Part shown: positions 24,344-32,118 of the stretch, one piece after another
How the letters are laid out: each line of letters opens with the position of its first letter
Position numbering within the stretch: the first letter of the stretch is position 1
Assembly (NCBI RefSeq): GCF_946221635.1
Contig: NZ_CAMIHB010000007.1
Coordinates: forward strand, 114,647-178,646
Source of the DNA: an uncultured Rhodoferax sp.
GTDB taxonomy: Bacteria; Pseudomonadota; Gammaproteobacteria; Burkholderiales; Burkholderiaceae_C
Length of the DNA stretch: 64,000 nt
Direction of reading: 5' to 3'
Program-made: the position numbers and the translations under genes
Notes under the pieces: model-generated
Seen by the model: only the letters and a program-made list of their open reading frames with translations
The model's database searches: none
What the model was told of the DNA's origin: nothing

Positions 24344-25507
24344 CTACGCGGATCGCTGCCGTGCGGCCAGCCACAACAGGGCCAGCCCGGTCAGCAGTAC
24401 CAGGGGCAGGGAACCCAGATTGAGCCAGGTCCAGCCGCTGGTCACCACCAGCGCGCCGGAAGCCAGCGAACTCATGGCCATCACCGCGAACACGGCAAAG
24501 TTGATGGCGGCCTGCGCGCGGTCCTTTTCCTCGGGGCGGTAGGCACTCAGCGACAGCGTGGTACTGCCCGTGAACAGGAAGTTCCAGCCCACCCCCAGCA
24601 GGAACAGTGCGACCGTAAATTGCTGCAGCGCCACGCCCGAGAGCGCGATGGCGATGCACAGCAGGTTCAGCAGCACACCGACGCCCATGATGCGCAGGGT
24701 GCCAAAGCGCTTGATCAGGTGGCCGGTGAAGAAGCCCGGTGCAAACATGCCGATGACGTGCCACTCCAGCACGAAGGCCGCATCGTCAAAGCCCAGGCCG
24801 CACTGCTGCATGGCCAGTGGCGTGGCGGCCATCAGCAGGTTCATCACCCCATAGCCCAGGGCGGCACTGATGCAGGCCACCACAAAGGCGGGTTGGCGGG
24901 CAATCTCGCGCAGCGGCCGGCCGCGTGCGGCCTCTGCAGCGGGAGCCTGGTGTGCGGGAAAGCGCACCCAGGCCATGAGCCCCATGGCCAGCAGGGCCAC
25001 GCCCGCCAGCACGACATAGGCGCCGGCAAAGGGCACGTCCAGCAGCGTGCGGGTGCGGGCGGCCAGGTTGGGGCCGGCCACGGCACCGATGAGCCCGCCG
25101 GCCAGCACGAGGGACACGGCCTTTTCGCGGAAGGCGGGCAGCGCCAGTTCGGCGGCGGCAAAGCGGTAGAGCTGGCCGTTGGCGCTGTAGTAACCGGCCA
25201 CCACGGTGGCTGCCACCAGCCACCAGAACTGCTTCTCGGCCACGGCCCAGGCGCCCAGCAGCGCCGAACCCACGGCCACGGCGAGCCCGATCTGGAAGGA
25301 AATGTGCCGCCCGAAGCGGGACTGCGTGCGTGCCACCAGGGGGGTAGCCAGCGCACCACCGACCACATAGCCCATGACGGGCAGTGTGGCCATCCAGCCA
25401 TAGGGCGCCATGCTCAAGCCCACCAGGCCGTTGATGGCGATGAAGGTCACGTTGTTGGTGAGGAACAGTCCCTGGCACAGGGCCAGCAGCCAGAGGTTGC
25501 GGTTCAT
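24344..25507 (-). CDS. MFS transporter
   Basis: A 387-residue, 12-segment major facilitator protein. Early GYVVGGALATPLVARTQSRFGR carries the family loop 2-3 pattern (here without the canonical GxxxDRxGRR charge set), split as GYVVGGALATPL and VARTQSRFGR. There is a long central loop near residue 190. It resembles uncharacterised YfcJ/MdfA-distant exporters. Substrate unknown. It lies 13 bases from rsmE on the same strand. Confidence 0.88.
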   Translation of the reverse strand: MNRNLWLLALCQGLFLTNNVTFIAINGLVGLSMAPYGWMATLPVMGYVVGGALATPLVARTQSRFGRHISFQIGLAVAVGSALLGAWAVAEKQFWWLVAATVVAGYYSANGQLYRFAAAELALPAFREKAVSLVLAGGLIGAVAGPNLAARTRTLLDVPFAGAYVVLAGVALLAMGLMAWVRFPAHQAPAAEAARGRPLREIARQPAFVVACISAALGYGVMNLLMAATPLAMQQCGLGFDDAAFVLEWHVIGMFAPGFFTGHLIKRFGTLRIMGVGVLLNLLCIAIALSGVALQQFTVALFLLGVGWNFLFTGSTTLSLSAYRPEEKDRAQAAINFAVFAVMAMSSLASGALVVTSGWTWLNLGSLPLVLLTGLALLWLAARQRSA

Positions 25508-25520
25508 GGTGTGTGGAGGT

Positions 25521-26246
25521 TCAAGGTGCCAGGACCAGGGTGGTCAGCGCGGCCAGCGCGGCGGTTTCAGCCCGCAGCACGCGCGGGCCCAGCGACACGG
25601 GGGCAAAGCCGCTGCCCAGGGCCGCGTCTTCCTCCGCGTTGGACAGCCCGCCTTCGGGGCCCGAGAGAAACAGCGAGGGGTGGTCTGCCGCGGCGGGCGC
25701 GTACAGGTGCGTGCTGCCTTCGCGCAGTGAGAGCAACAGGCGGGGGCTGGTCCCGGCCGGGGGCAGGGTCTTGAGCCAGGCGGCCAGCGTCTGAACGGGG
25801 TGCACGAGGGGTACCCGGTTGCCCCCGCATTGTTCGCAGGCCGCCACGGCCACGCTCTGCCAGTGCGCCACTTTCTTCTCGGCGCGCTCGCCGCTCAGGC
25901 GCAGCACGCTGCGTTCGGTCATCAGGGGCTGGATGCTGGCCACGCCCAGCTCGGTGGCCTTTTCCACCAACCAGTCCATACGCTCGTTGGCCGGCATGCC
26001 GACGGCCAGATGCACCTGGCGGGTGGGCTCGCGCGCCGCCGCGCGGGCCCCACCGACCTGTACCTGCACGTCGCTGCGCCCCATGCGGGTGACCTGGGCC
26101 TCGAACTCGCGGTTGTCCTCACCGTTGAACAGGGTGATGCCGTCGCCCGGTTGCAGGCGCAACACCTGGACATGGCGTGCCGCACCCGCTGGCAGCTCCA
26201 GCAGGGCGCCGGTCTGCAGCGGGACGGGGCAGTAGAAGCGGGGCAT
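25521..26246 (-). CDS. rsmE: 16S rRNA (uracil(1498)-N3)-methyltransferase RsmE
   Basis: Methylates U1498 of 16S rRNA. The 241-residue protein has an N-terminal PUA-like domain and a C-terminal SPOUT knot with LFLSGPEGGLSNAEE and LGPRVLRAETAALAAL, the SAM-binding loops. Length is as in E. coli RsmE (243). The start MPRFYCPVPLQ is the family norm. An upstream repeat copy separates it from amgK. Confidence 0.96.
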   Translation of the reverse strand: MPRFYCPVPLQTGALLELPAGAARHVQVLRLQPGDGITLFNGEDNREFEAQVTRMGRSDVQVQVGGARAAAREPTRQVHLAVGMPANERMDWLVEKATELGVASIQPLMTERSVLRLSGERAEKKVAHWQSVAVAACEQCGGNRVPLVHPVQTLAAWLKTLPPAGTSPRLLLSLREGSTHLYAPAAADHPSLFLSGPEGGLSNAEEDAALGSGFAPVSLGPRVLRAETAALAALTTLVLAP

Positions 26247-26253
26247 CAGGTAG

Positions 26254-26316
26254 TTTGTTATGAATTTGGGAGCTGCTTGCGCAATATCGACGGGGGCTGG
26301 AGGGCTAAATAATGCC
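26254..26316 (+). repeat. Dispersed repeat copy C, between amgK and rsmE
   Basis: GAGCTGCTTGCGCA, a 9-base spacer and GGGGGCTGGAGGGC match copy B. It fills nearly the whole gap between the two minus-strand genes and ends at the amgK stop codon. Confidence 0.75.
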
Positions 26317-27455
26317 TAACGCCCAATGACGAAGACGTCGCTGGCCTGGATGCCTTCCACCTGGTCCACCAGGCGTAGCAGGGGCTTGAGCTCGCGGTAG
26401 CGGTTGCAGGTGCTGCGGATGTAGTGGATGAAACGCGGTGTGTCGGCCAGGTACTTGGGTTTGCCGTCGCGCAGGGTCAGGCGGGCAAAGATGCCGGCGA
26501 TCTTGAGGTGGCGCTGCAGGCCCATCCACTCCACGGCGCGGTAGAACTCGCCAAAGTCATCGCCCACCGGCAGGCCGGCCTTGCGGGCCTTTTCCCAGTA
26601 GCGGATGGTGACGTCCAGACAGAAGTCCTCTTCCCAGCTGGCAAAGGCGTCGCGCATCAGGCTGGCGATGTCGTAGGTGATGGGGCCGTAGACCGCGTCC
26701 TGGAAGTCCAGCACGCCCAAGGTGGTGGCGTCCAGCTTGGCCGGCAGGCCGGCGTGCGGAATCATCAGGTTGCGCGGCATGAAGTCCCGGTGCACATAGA
26801 CACTGGGCCAGGACAGGTTGTTCTGGATCAGCAGGGCGAAGGTGTCGTCCAGCGTCTTGCGCATGGCGGCATCGATGGTGAGCTGTTTGTGCGCCCCCAG
26901 GTACCACTGGGGAAAGAGCTCCAGTTCGCGCAGCAGCAGTGCGTGGTCATACGGTGGCAATACGCCGGGTTTGGACGCCAGCTGCCATTGCACCAGGGTG
27001 TCCACGGCCCCCAGGTAGAGGGAAAGCGGCGGGGGGCTCAAGGCCTCGCCGGTCACGCTGTAGGCAGGGCTCAGGTCGCCGCGCGCTTCCATGAACTGCA
27101 TCATGGTCAGGGTGCCCAGGTCAGTCAGCAGCATGAAGCCCTGGGCCTGGTCCCAGGCCAGTACCTCGGGCGCGCGCAGGCCAGCGTCGCGCAGCAGCGC
27201 GGCAATGTCCACAAAGGGCTGGCAGTTTTCCTTGTCCGGTGGCGCATCCATGATGACCAGGGGCCCTTGGGGGCCCTGCACCCGGAAGTAGCGGCGGAAG
27301 CTGGCATCGGCAGAGGCCAGGCCCAGGGTGTCGGGGTCCAGGGCATGGGCGGCCTGCACGTTGGCAAACCAGGCATCAAAGCGGGCCTGGCGGGTGGTAT
27401 CGTTCCAGTGGATGGGGGCGGGGGCTGCGGGGGGGGAGAGGGGGCTTGGGCTCAT
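26316..27455 (-). CDS. amgK: N-acetylmuramate/N-acetylglucosamine 1-kinase AmgK
   Basis: AmgK phosphorylates MurNAc at the anomeric position in the peptidoglycan recycling route that bypasses MurB-level synthesis. The 379-residue APH-fold kinase has the catalytic loop VYVHRDFMPRNLM and the metal motif LGVLDFQDAVYGP. The DASFRRYFRV start of the N-lobe is a family hallmark. It is divergent from lptD, as amgK is in pseudomonads. Its partner murU is not beside it but at 43626-44408. Confidence 0.9.
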   Translation of the reverse strand: MSPSPLSPPAAPAPIHWNDTTRQARFDAWFANVQAAHALDPDTLGLASADASFRRYFRVQGPQGPLVIMDAPPDKENCQPFVDIAALLRDAGLRAPEVLAWDQAQGFMLLTDLGTLTMMQFMEARGDLSPAYSVTGEALSPPPLSLYLGAVDTLVQWQLASKPGVLPPYDHALLLRELELFPQWYLGAHKQLTIDAAMRKTLDDTFALLIQNNLSWPSVYVHRDFMPRNLMIPHAGLPAKLDATTLGVLDFQDAVYGPITYDIASLMRDAFASWEEDFCLDVTIRYWEKARKAGLPVGDDFGEFYRAVEWMGLQRHLKIAGIFARLTLRDGKPKYLADTPRFIHYIRSTCNRYRELKPLLRLVDQVEGIQASDVFVIGR

Positions 27456-27511
27456 GGATAATCCATTCTACAAAGCCGCCCGGGTTTTCCTGCCGGGGCG
27501 GCGCCTGTTGC

Positions 27512-27536
27512 GCCCGGCCTGGCCGGGCTGTTTTTT
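27512..27536 (+). terminator. Intrinsic-terminator-like hairpin in the lptD leader
   Basis: GCCCGG (27512-27517) pairs with CCGGGC (27523-27528), followed by TG and six T. It sits 36 bases before the lptD ATG on the sense strand, with no plus-strand gene ahead of it for 3 kb. It could attenuate lptD or stop transcripts that start antisense to amgK. Confidence 0.6.
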
Positions 27537-27571
27537 CCTTGGACCGAATTGCCGACCCTGCGCTCCGCCCC

Positions 27572-29974
27572 ATGCGTTGTTCCCCCCGCGACCTGACTTC
27601 CGGGCCGCTTCCCTGCCTGCTTCCGTTGACCCGCCTGGTCGCCCTGGTGGCGTTGGCGTGCGCGCAGATGACGGTGCAGGCCCAGCAGGCGGATGCGCAG
27701 ACCAGCGTGCCGGCCGAGCCCGCCACCCTGCGGCCCAGCAGCAAGCTGGACGAGTCCCTCTCGCCAGCGCAGCGCAAGGAAGCGCCCATGTTCCTGCTGG
27801 GCGAGCGCATCACCGGCCGTCCGGACCTGGAGACCGTGGTGGAGGGCCAGGCCGAGATGCGCAAGCCCGGTACCGTGATCAAGGCGGATCGGCTGGAGTA
27901 CGACGCCTCCACCGACCGCGCCAAGGCGAGCGGGAATGTGCGCATCAACCGGGGTGGCAATGTGTTCGAGGGGCCGCTGCTGGAGCTGCAGGTGGAGAAG
28001 TTTGAAGGCTTCTTCATCGAGCCGCGCTACCAATTCCTGCAGGGCGACGCCCACGGCGAGGCCAGCCGGGCAGACTTCATCGACGCACAAAAGACCGTGG
28101 TGAAGGACGCGACCTACACCACCTGCCGGCGCACGCCCGGCCCGAGCTGGATGCCGGACTGGGTGCTCAAGGCCGCAAATATCGAGTTCGACAGTGGCGA
28201 AGATGTGGGTATTGCCCATGGGGGTTACCTGAGCTTCAAGGATGTGCCCATCCTGCCGGTGCCGGCCATCAGCTTTCCGCTGAGCGACAAGCGCAAATCC
28301 GGTCTGCTGCCGCCCACCATCGGATTCGACAGCGTCAACGGCACCGAGCTGAGCGTGCCCTACTACTGGAACATCGCCCCCAACCGCGATGCCACCATCA
28401 CCCCCACGCTGATGACGGAGCGTGGCGTGGAGCTGGGCGGCGAGTTCCGCTACCTGGAGCCGACCTACGCGGGCGTGCTGCGCGCCAGCTACATGCCCAG
28501 CGACAAATTGCGCAACGCCGACCGCTGGGGCGCTTCGCTGAATCAAACCGGCACACTGGATGTCGATCCACAAACCGTGGGCTCCGTGAGCTACCTGCTC
28601 AACCTGAACCGCGTGAGCGACGACAACTACTGGAAGGACTTCACGCGCGCCAGTGGCTCCCTCACCCAGCGCCTTCTGCCCAGCAACGCCCAGGTGAGCT
28701 GGGCCCAGGGGCCTTACTCGGCCAGCGCCAGCGTGCTCAAGTGGCAAACCCTGCAGGACGCCACGTCGCCCATCGTGCCGCCCTATGACCGCGTGCCCCA
28801 GCTCGTGGCGCGCTACACACAGACCAATGACCGCGGGTTTGACTGGTCCCTGGAAGGGGATTTCACCCAGTTCGAAGCCGACCGCGCATTGACCCTGCAG
28901 CCCAATGCCCAGCGCGTCTACGGCCTGGCGCAGGTCAGCTACCCCTGGCTCGGATCGGCCGGCTTCCTGGTGCCCAAGCTGCAGCTGCATACTGCGGCCT
29001 ACCAGTTCGATGCGGCACTCTCCAACGGTGCGCGTTCGGCCGACAGCACGGTGCCCACCTTCAGCCTGGATGCCGGCTTGGTGTTCGAGCGCGACACCAG
29101 CTACTGGGGCCGTTCCATGGTGCAGACCCTGGAGCCGCGCGCCTTCTATGTGCGTACGCCCTACCGCAACCAGAGCCTGCTGCCCAACTACGACACCGGG
29201 GCGAACGACTTCAACTTCGCCACGATCTTTACCGAGAACGCCTACGTCGGGCATGACAAGATTGCCGACAACAACCTGCTGACGCTGGGCATGACCACGC
29301 GCTTCCTCGATGCCGACAGCGGTGCCCAGCTTGCGCGCTTCGGCATCGCGCAGCGCTACCGCTTTGAGGACCAGCGCGTGACCCTGACGCCCAGCACGGC
29401 GCCGGCGCTTTCGGGCTTCAGCGACGTGTTGCTGGGTGCCGGTGTGAACCTCAATGAGCGCTGGATGCTGGACTCCACCGTGCAGTACAACGCCCGGACC
29501 GACAGGTCCGTGCGCTCCACCATCGGGGCGCGTTACAGCCCCAGCAACTACCGCGTGCTCAATGCCGCCTACCGCTTCCAGCGCGATGTCAGTGAACAGA
29601 TCGATGTGAGCTGGCAGTGGCCGCTCAATGACCTCTGGGGTGACCGCGGCCAGGACCTGGGCGCCGGACGCGGCCAGGGCGAGGGGCGCTACTACTCCGT
29701 GGGGCGCATGAACTACAGCATGGACGAAAAGCGCCTGGTCGACACTGTCGTGGGCGTCGAGTACGATGCGGGCTGCTGGCTGGCGCGGGTGGTCGTTGGC
29801 CGTGTGCAGACCAGTACCTCCTCCGCCACCCAGAGCATCAAGTTCGAGCTGGAGTTTGTCGGCTTCACCCGACTGGGCCCCAGCCCGCTGCAACTGCTCA
29901 AGTCCAATATTTCGCGCTACCAGAACCTGCGCGAGCTCGGCGGCTCCAACAGCCGCTTCAGCAACTACGATTGA
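27572..29974 (+). CDS. lptD: LPS-assembly protein LptD
   Basis: The outer-membrane barrel that, with LptE, inserts LPS in the outer leaflet. The 800-residue precursor has a hydrophobic signal (about 18-38, RLVALVALACAQMTVQAQQ), an OstA/LptA-like jellyroll (about 85-200) with TVIKADRLEYDA and ASGNVRINRGG, and a large barrel domain to the C-terminus. Cysteines occur near TYTTCRRTPG and CWLARV, fitting the disulfide pattern. ATG 27572 is chosen as the first start giving a signal peptide. surA follows with overlapping stop. Confidence 0.95.
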   Translation: MRCSPRDLTSGPLPCLLPLTRLVALVALACAQMTVQAQQADAQTSVPAEPATLRPSSKLDESLSPAQRKEAPMFLLGERITGRPDLETVVEGQAEMRKPGTVIKADRLEYDASTDRAKASGNVRINRGGNVFEGPLLELQVEKFEGFFIEPRYQFLQGDAHGEASRADFIDAQKTVVKDATYTTCRRTPGPSWMPDWVLKAANIEFDSGEDVGIAHGGYLSFKDVPILPVPAISFPLSDKRKSGLLPPTIGFDSVNGTELSVPYYWNIAPNRDATITPTLMTERGVELGGEFRYLEPTYAGVLRASYMPSDKLRNADRWGASLNQTGTLDVDPQTVGSVSYLLNLNRVSDDNYWKDFTRASGSLTQRLLPSNAQVSWAQGPYSASASVLKWQTLQDATSPIVPPYDRVPQLVARYTQTNDRGFDWSLEGDFTQFEADRALTLQPNAQRVYGLAQVSYPWLGSAGFLVPKLQLHTAAYQFDAALSNGARSADSTVPTFSLDAGLVFERDTSYWGRSMVQTLEPRAFYVRTPYRNQSLLPNYDTGANDFNFATIFTENAYVGHDKIADNNLLTLGMTTRFLDADSGAQLARFGIAQRYRFEDQRVTLTPSTAPALSGFSDVLLGAGVNLNERWMLDSTVQYNARTDRSVRSTIGARYSPSNYRVLNAAYRFQRDVSEQIDVSWQWPLNDLWGDRGQDLGAGRGQGEGRYYSVGRMNYSMDEKRLVDTVVGVEYDAGCWLARVVVGRVQTSTSSATQSIKFELEFVGFTRLGPSPLQLLKSNISRYQNLRELGGSNSRFSNYD

Positions 29975-29979
29975 ACACC

Positions 29980-31287
29980 ATGAAACTACGCCTGTGGGCC
30001 GCTGCCCTTGCCTGTGTCTACGGTCTGGCCCAGCCCTCGCTGCACGCCCAGACCAGCCAGCCGCTGGACTACATCGTGGCCCTGGTCAACTCCGAGCCCA
30101 TCACCCACCAGGAACTGGAGTTGGAGATCAAGCGCGTGGCGCAGCAGATGGCCCAGCAGGGCCAGGCTTCTCCGGGCCCGGTCGAGCTGCGCCGTCTGGT
30201 GCTGGAGCGCATGATCGGAGACCGCGCCCAACTGCAGTTGGCGCGGGAGACCGGCATCCGCATCGACACCCCGGCGATCGACCGGGCCGAACAGTCTGTG
30301 GCCGCCCAGAATGAGGTGGACGTCGCCGGCCTGCACAAGCGTCTGGCGCAGGATGGCGTGAGTGTTGCCACCTTCCGCAACGGCCTGCGGGATCAGCTCA
30401 TGCTCAATCGCCTGCACGAGCGCGATGTGGAATCTTCCATTCGCATCTCGGACGTGGATGTGGATCGGGCGATGCAGGCGCAACTGGCAGCCAATGCCGA
30501 CCCACTGACCTTTGACATCAACCTGGCCCAGCTCCTGGTCGCAGTGCCCGAAAAGGCGACGGCCGAACAGGCCGCAGGCCTGTACACGCAGGCGCAGAAG
30601 CTGCTGGAGCGTATCCGCGCCGGCGAAGATTTCGAGCACCTGGTGAAGGAGTTCTCCGCGGCTGACCGCAACAATGGCGGTCAGCTGGGGCTGCGCCGTG
30701 CCGACCGTTACCCGCCCCTGTTCGTGGAGGCTACCAAGGCGCTGAAGACGGGGGAGGTGTCGGAAATCGTGCGCTCCGGTGCGGGCTTCCACATCCTCAA
30801 GGTGATCGACAAGCGCGCGCCCACCCGTCTGGTGCAAACCGTCCAGCAAAGCCGCGCGCGCCACATCCTGCTGCGCAGCGGCCCGCAACTCTCGCAAGCC
30901 CAGGCCGTGGCCAGGCTGGCCGAGGCACGCCAGCGCATCCTGAGCGGCAAGACCGACTTTGCCACCGCGGCGCGCTCCTTGTCGCAAGACACCTCGGCCG
31001 AGCAGGGCGGCGACCTGGGCTGGGCCAATCCCGGCATGTTTGTGCCCGAATTTGAGGACGCCATGAATGCCCTCAAGGAAGGCGAGATCAGCCAGCCCGT
31101 GGTGTCGCGCTTCGGTGTGCACCTGATCCAGCTGCTGGAGCACCGCCGTGTCGAACTCAGCCCGCAGCAGGTGCGCGAATCCATCCGCAGCCAACTGCGG
31201 CGCAGCCGCTACGACGAGGCCTACCGCACCTGGGCGCAAGACGTGCGTGCCCGGGCCTACGTGGAAATGCGCGAGCCACCCCAATGA
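29980..31287 (+). CDS. surA: Peptidyl-prolyl cis-trans isomerase / chaperone SurA
   Basis: A periplasmic chaperone for outer-membrane proteins, including LptD. The 435-residue precursor has a signal peptide (about 1-18, LACVYGLAQPSLHAQ), a SurA_N domain opening YIVALVNSEPITHQELE, and two parvulin domains. The second parvulin contains ARHILLRSGPQLSQAQA and GGDLGWANPGMFVPEFE. ATG 29980 is preferred; TTG 29971 overlaps the lptD stop as an alternative. The rsmA ATG overlaps its stop. Confidence 0.95.
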   Translation: MKLRLWAAALACVYGLAQPSLHAQTSQPLDYIVALVNSEPITHQELELEIKRVAQQMAQQGQASPGPVELRRLVLERMIGDRAQLQLARETGIRIDTPAIDRAEQSVAAQNEVDVAGLHKRLAQDGVSVATFRNGLRDQLMLNRLHERDVESSIRISDVDVDRAMQAQLAANADPLTFDINLAQLLVAVPEKATAEQAAGLYTQAQKLLERIRAGEDFEHLVKEFSAADRNNGGQLGLRRADRYPPLFVEATKALKTGEVSEIVRSGAGFHILKVIDKRAPTRLVQTVQQSRARHILLRSGPQLSQAQAVARLAEARQRILSGKTDFATAARSLSQDTSAEQGGDLGWANPGMFVPEFEDAMNALKEGEISQPVVSRFGVHLIQLLEHRRVELSPQQVRESIRSQLRRSRYDEAYRTWAQDVRARAYVEMREPPQ

Positions 31288-32096
31288 GCGCCCCGCACAT
31301 CGCCCGCAAGCGCTTTGGGCAGCACTTCCTGTCCGATGGCGGCATCATCGACGCCATCGTGCGGGCGATCAACCCCCAGCCGGGGGACCCCATGGTGGAG
31401 ATCGGCCCGGGACTGGCCGCACTGACGCAGCCTCTGGTGGAGCGTCTGGGCCACCTGACCGTGATCGAACTCGACCGCGATCTGGCCAAGCGCCTGCGTG
31501 CGCACGGGCAATTGACCGTGATTGAGTCTGATGTGCTGAATGTGGATTTCGCCCGCATCGATGTTGCGCCTGCAGCTAGCAAAACCATAGCAGATGGCGC
31601 GTTGGCAGCCCGCCCCAAACTGCGCGTGGTCGGCAACCTGCCCTACAACATCTCCACGCCCATTCTGTTCCACCTGCTGGACCATGTGGACTGCATTGCC
31701 GATCAGCACTTCATGCTGCAAAAGGAAGTGATTGACCGCATGGTCGCGGTGCCCGACACCTCGGACTTCAGCCGCCTGAGCGTGATGCTGCAGTGGCGCT
31801 ATGCCATGGAAGACGTGCTCTTTGTCCCGCCGGAAAGCTTTGATCCGCCGCCGCGGGTGGACAGCGCCGTGGTGCGCATGGTGCCGTTGGCCCAGCCGCC
31901 GGTGATTGACCAGGGCCTGTTTGCCGAACTGGTGCAGGTGGCCTTCAGCCAGCGTCGCAAGCTGCTGCGCCATAGTCTGGGCCGTTGGCTGGACGAGCGA
32001 GGTTTTGCCGGTCAGTTTGACCTGCAGCGCCGGGCCCAGGAAGTGCCGGTGGAGGACTACCTCGCGCTGGTGCGACAGCTGGCACCGCAAGGCTGA
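31284..32096 (+). CDS. rsmA: 16S rRNA (adenine1518/1519-N6)-dimethyltransferase RsmA
   Basis: Dimethylates two adenines in helix 45 of 16S rRNA. The 270-residue enzyme has FGQHFLSD at the start, SAM motif VEIGPGLAALTQPL and the catalytic NLPYNIS. The segment ASKTIADGALAARPK at about residue 97-111, just before RVVGNLPYNIS, is longer than in relatives and coincides with a diverged repeat copy. lptD-surA-rsmA is a common order (pdxA is missing here). Confidence 0.96.
   Translation: MSAPHIARKRFGQHFLSDGGIIDAIVRAINPQPGDPMVEIGPGLAALTQPLVERLGHLTVIELDRDLAKRLRAHGQLTVIESDVLNVDFARIDVAPAASKTIADGALAARPKLRVVGNLPYNISTPILFHLLDHVDCIADQHFMLQKEVIDRMVAVPDTSDFSRLSVMLQWRYAMEDVLFVPPESFDPPPRVDSAVVRMVPLAQPPVIDQGLFAELVQVAFSQRRKLLRHSLGRWLDERGFAGQFDLQRRAQEVPVEDYLALVRQLAPQG
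31574..31600 (+). repeat. Dispersed repeat copy E (short), in frame inside rsmA
   Basis: AGCTAGCAAAACCATAGCAG then ATGGCGC retains the arm and part of the TGCTTGCGC core. It encodes ASKTIADGALA, in register with copies A and B. Confidence 0.5.
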
Positions 32097-32118
32097 GCAA
32101 CCGCGGTTGCCGGGCGGC

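Noticed and set aside
27452..29893. 813-codon minus-strand frame opposite lptD
   Set aside because: No recognisable motifs, and it overlaps a certain outer-membrane protein gene.
32097..32110. 14-bp palindrome GCAACCGCGGTTGC between rsmA and the PAS kinase as a terminator
   Set aside because: It has no loop, no T-run and a GC-rich chance composition; no support beyond position between convergent genes.
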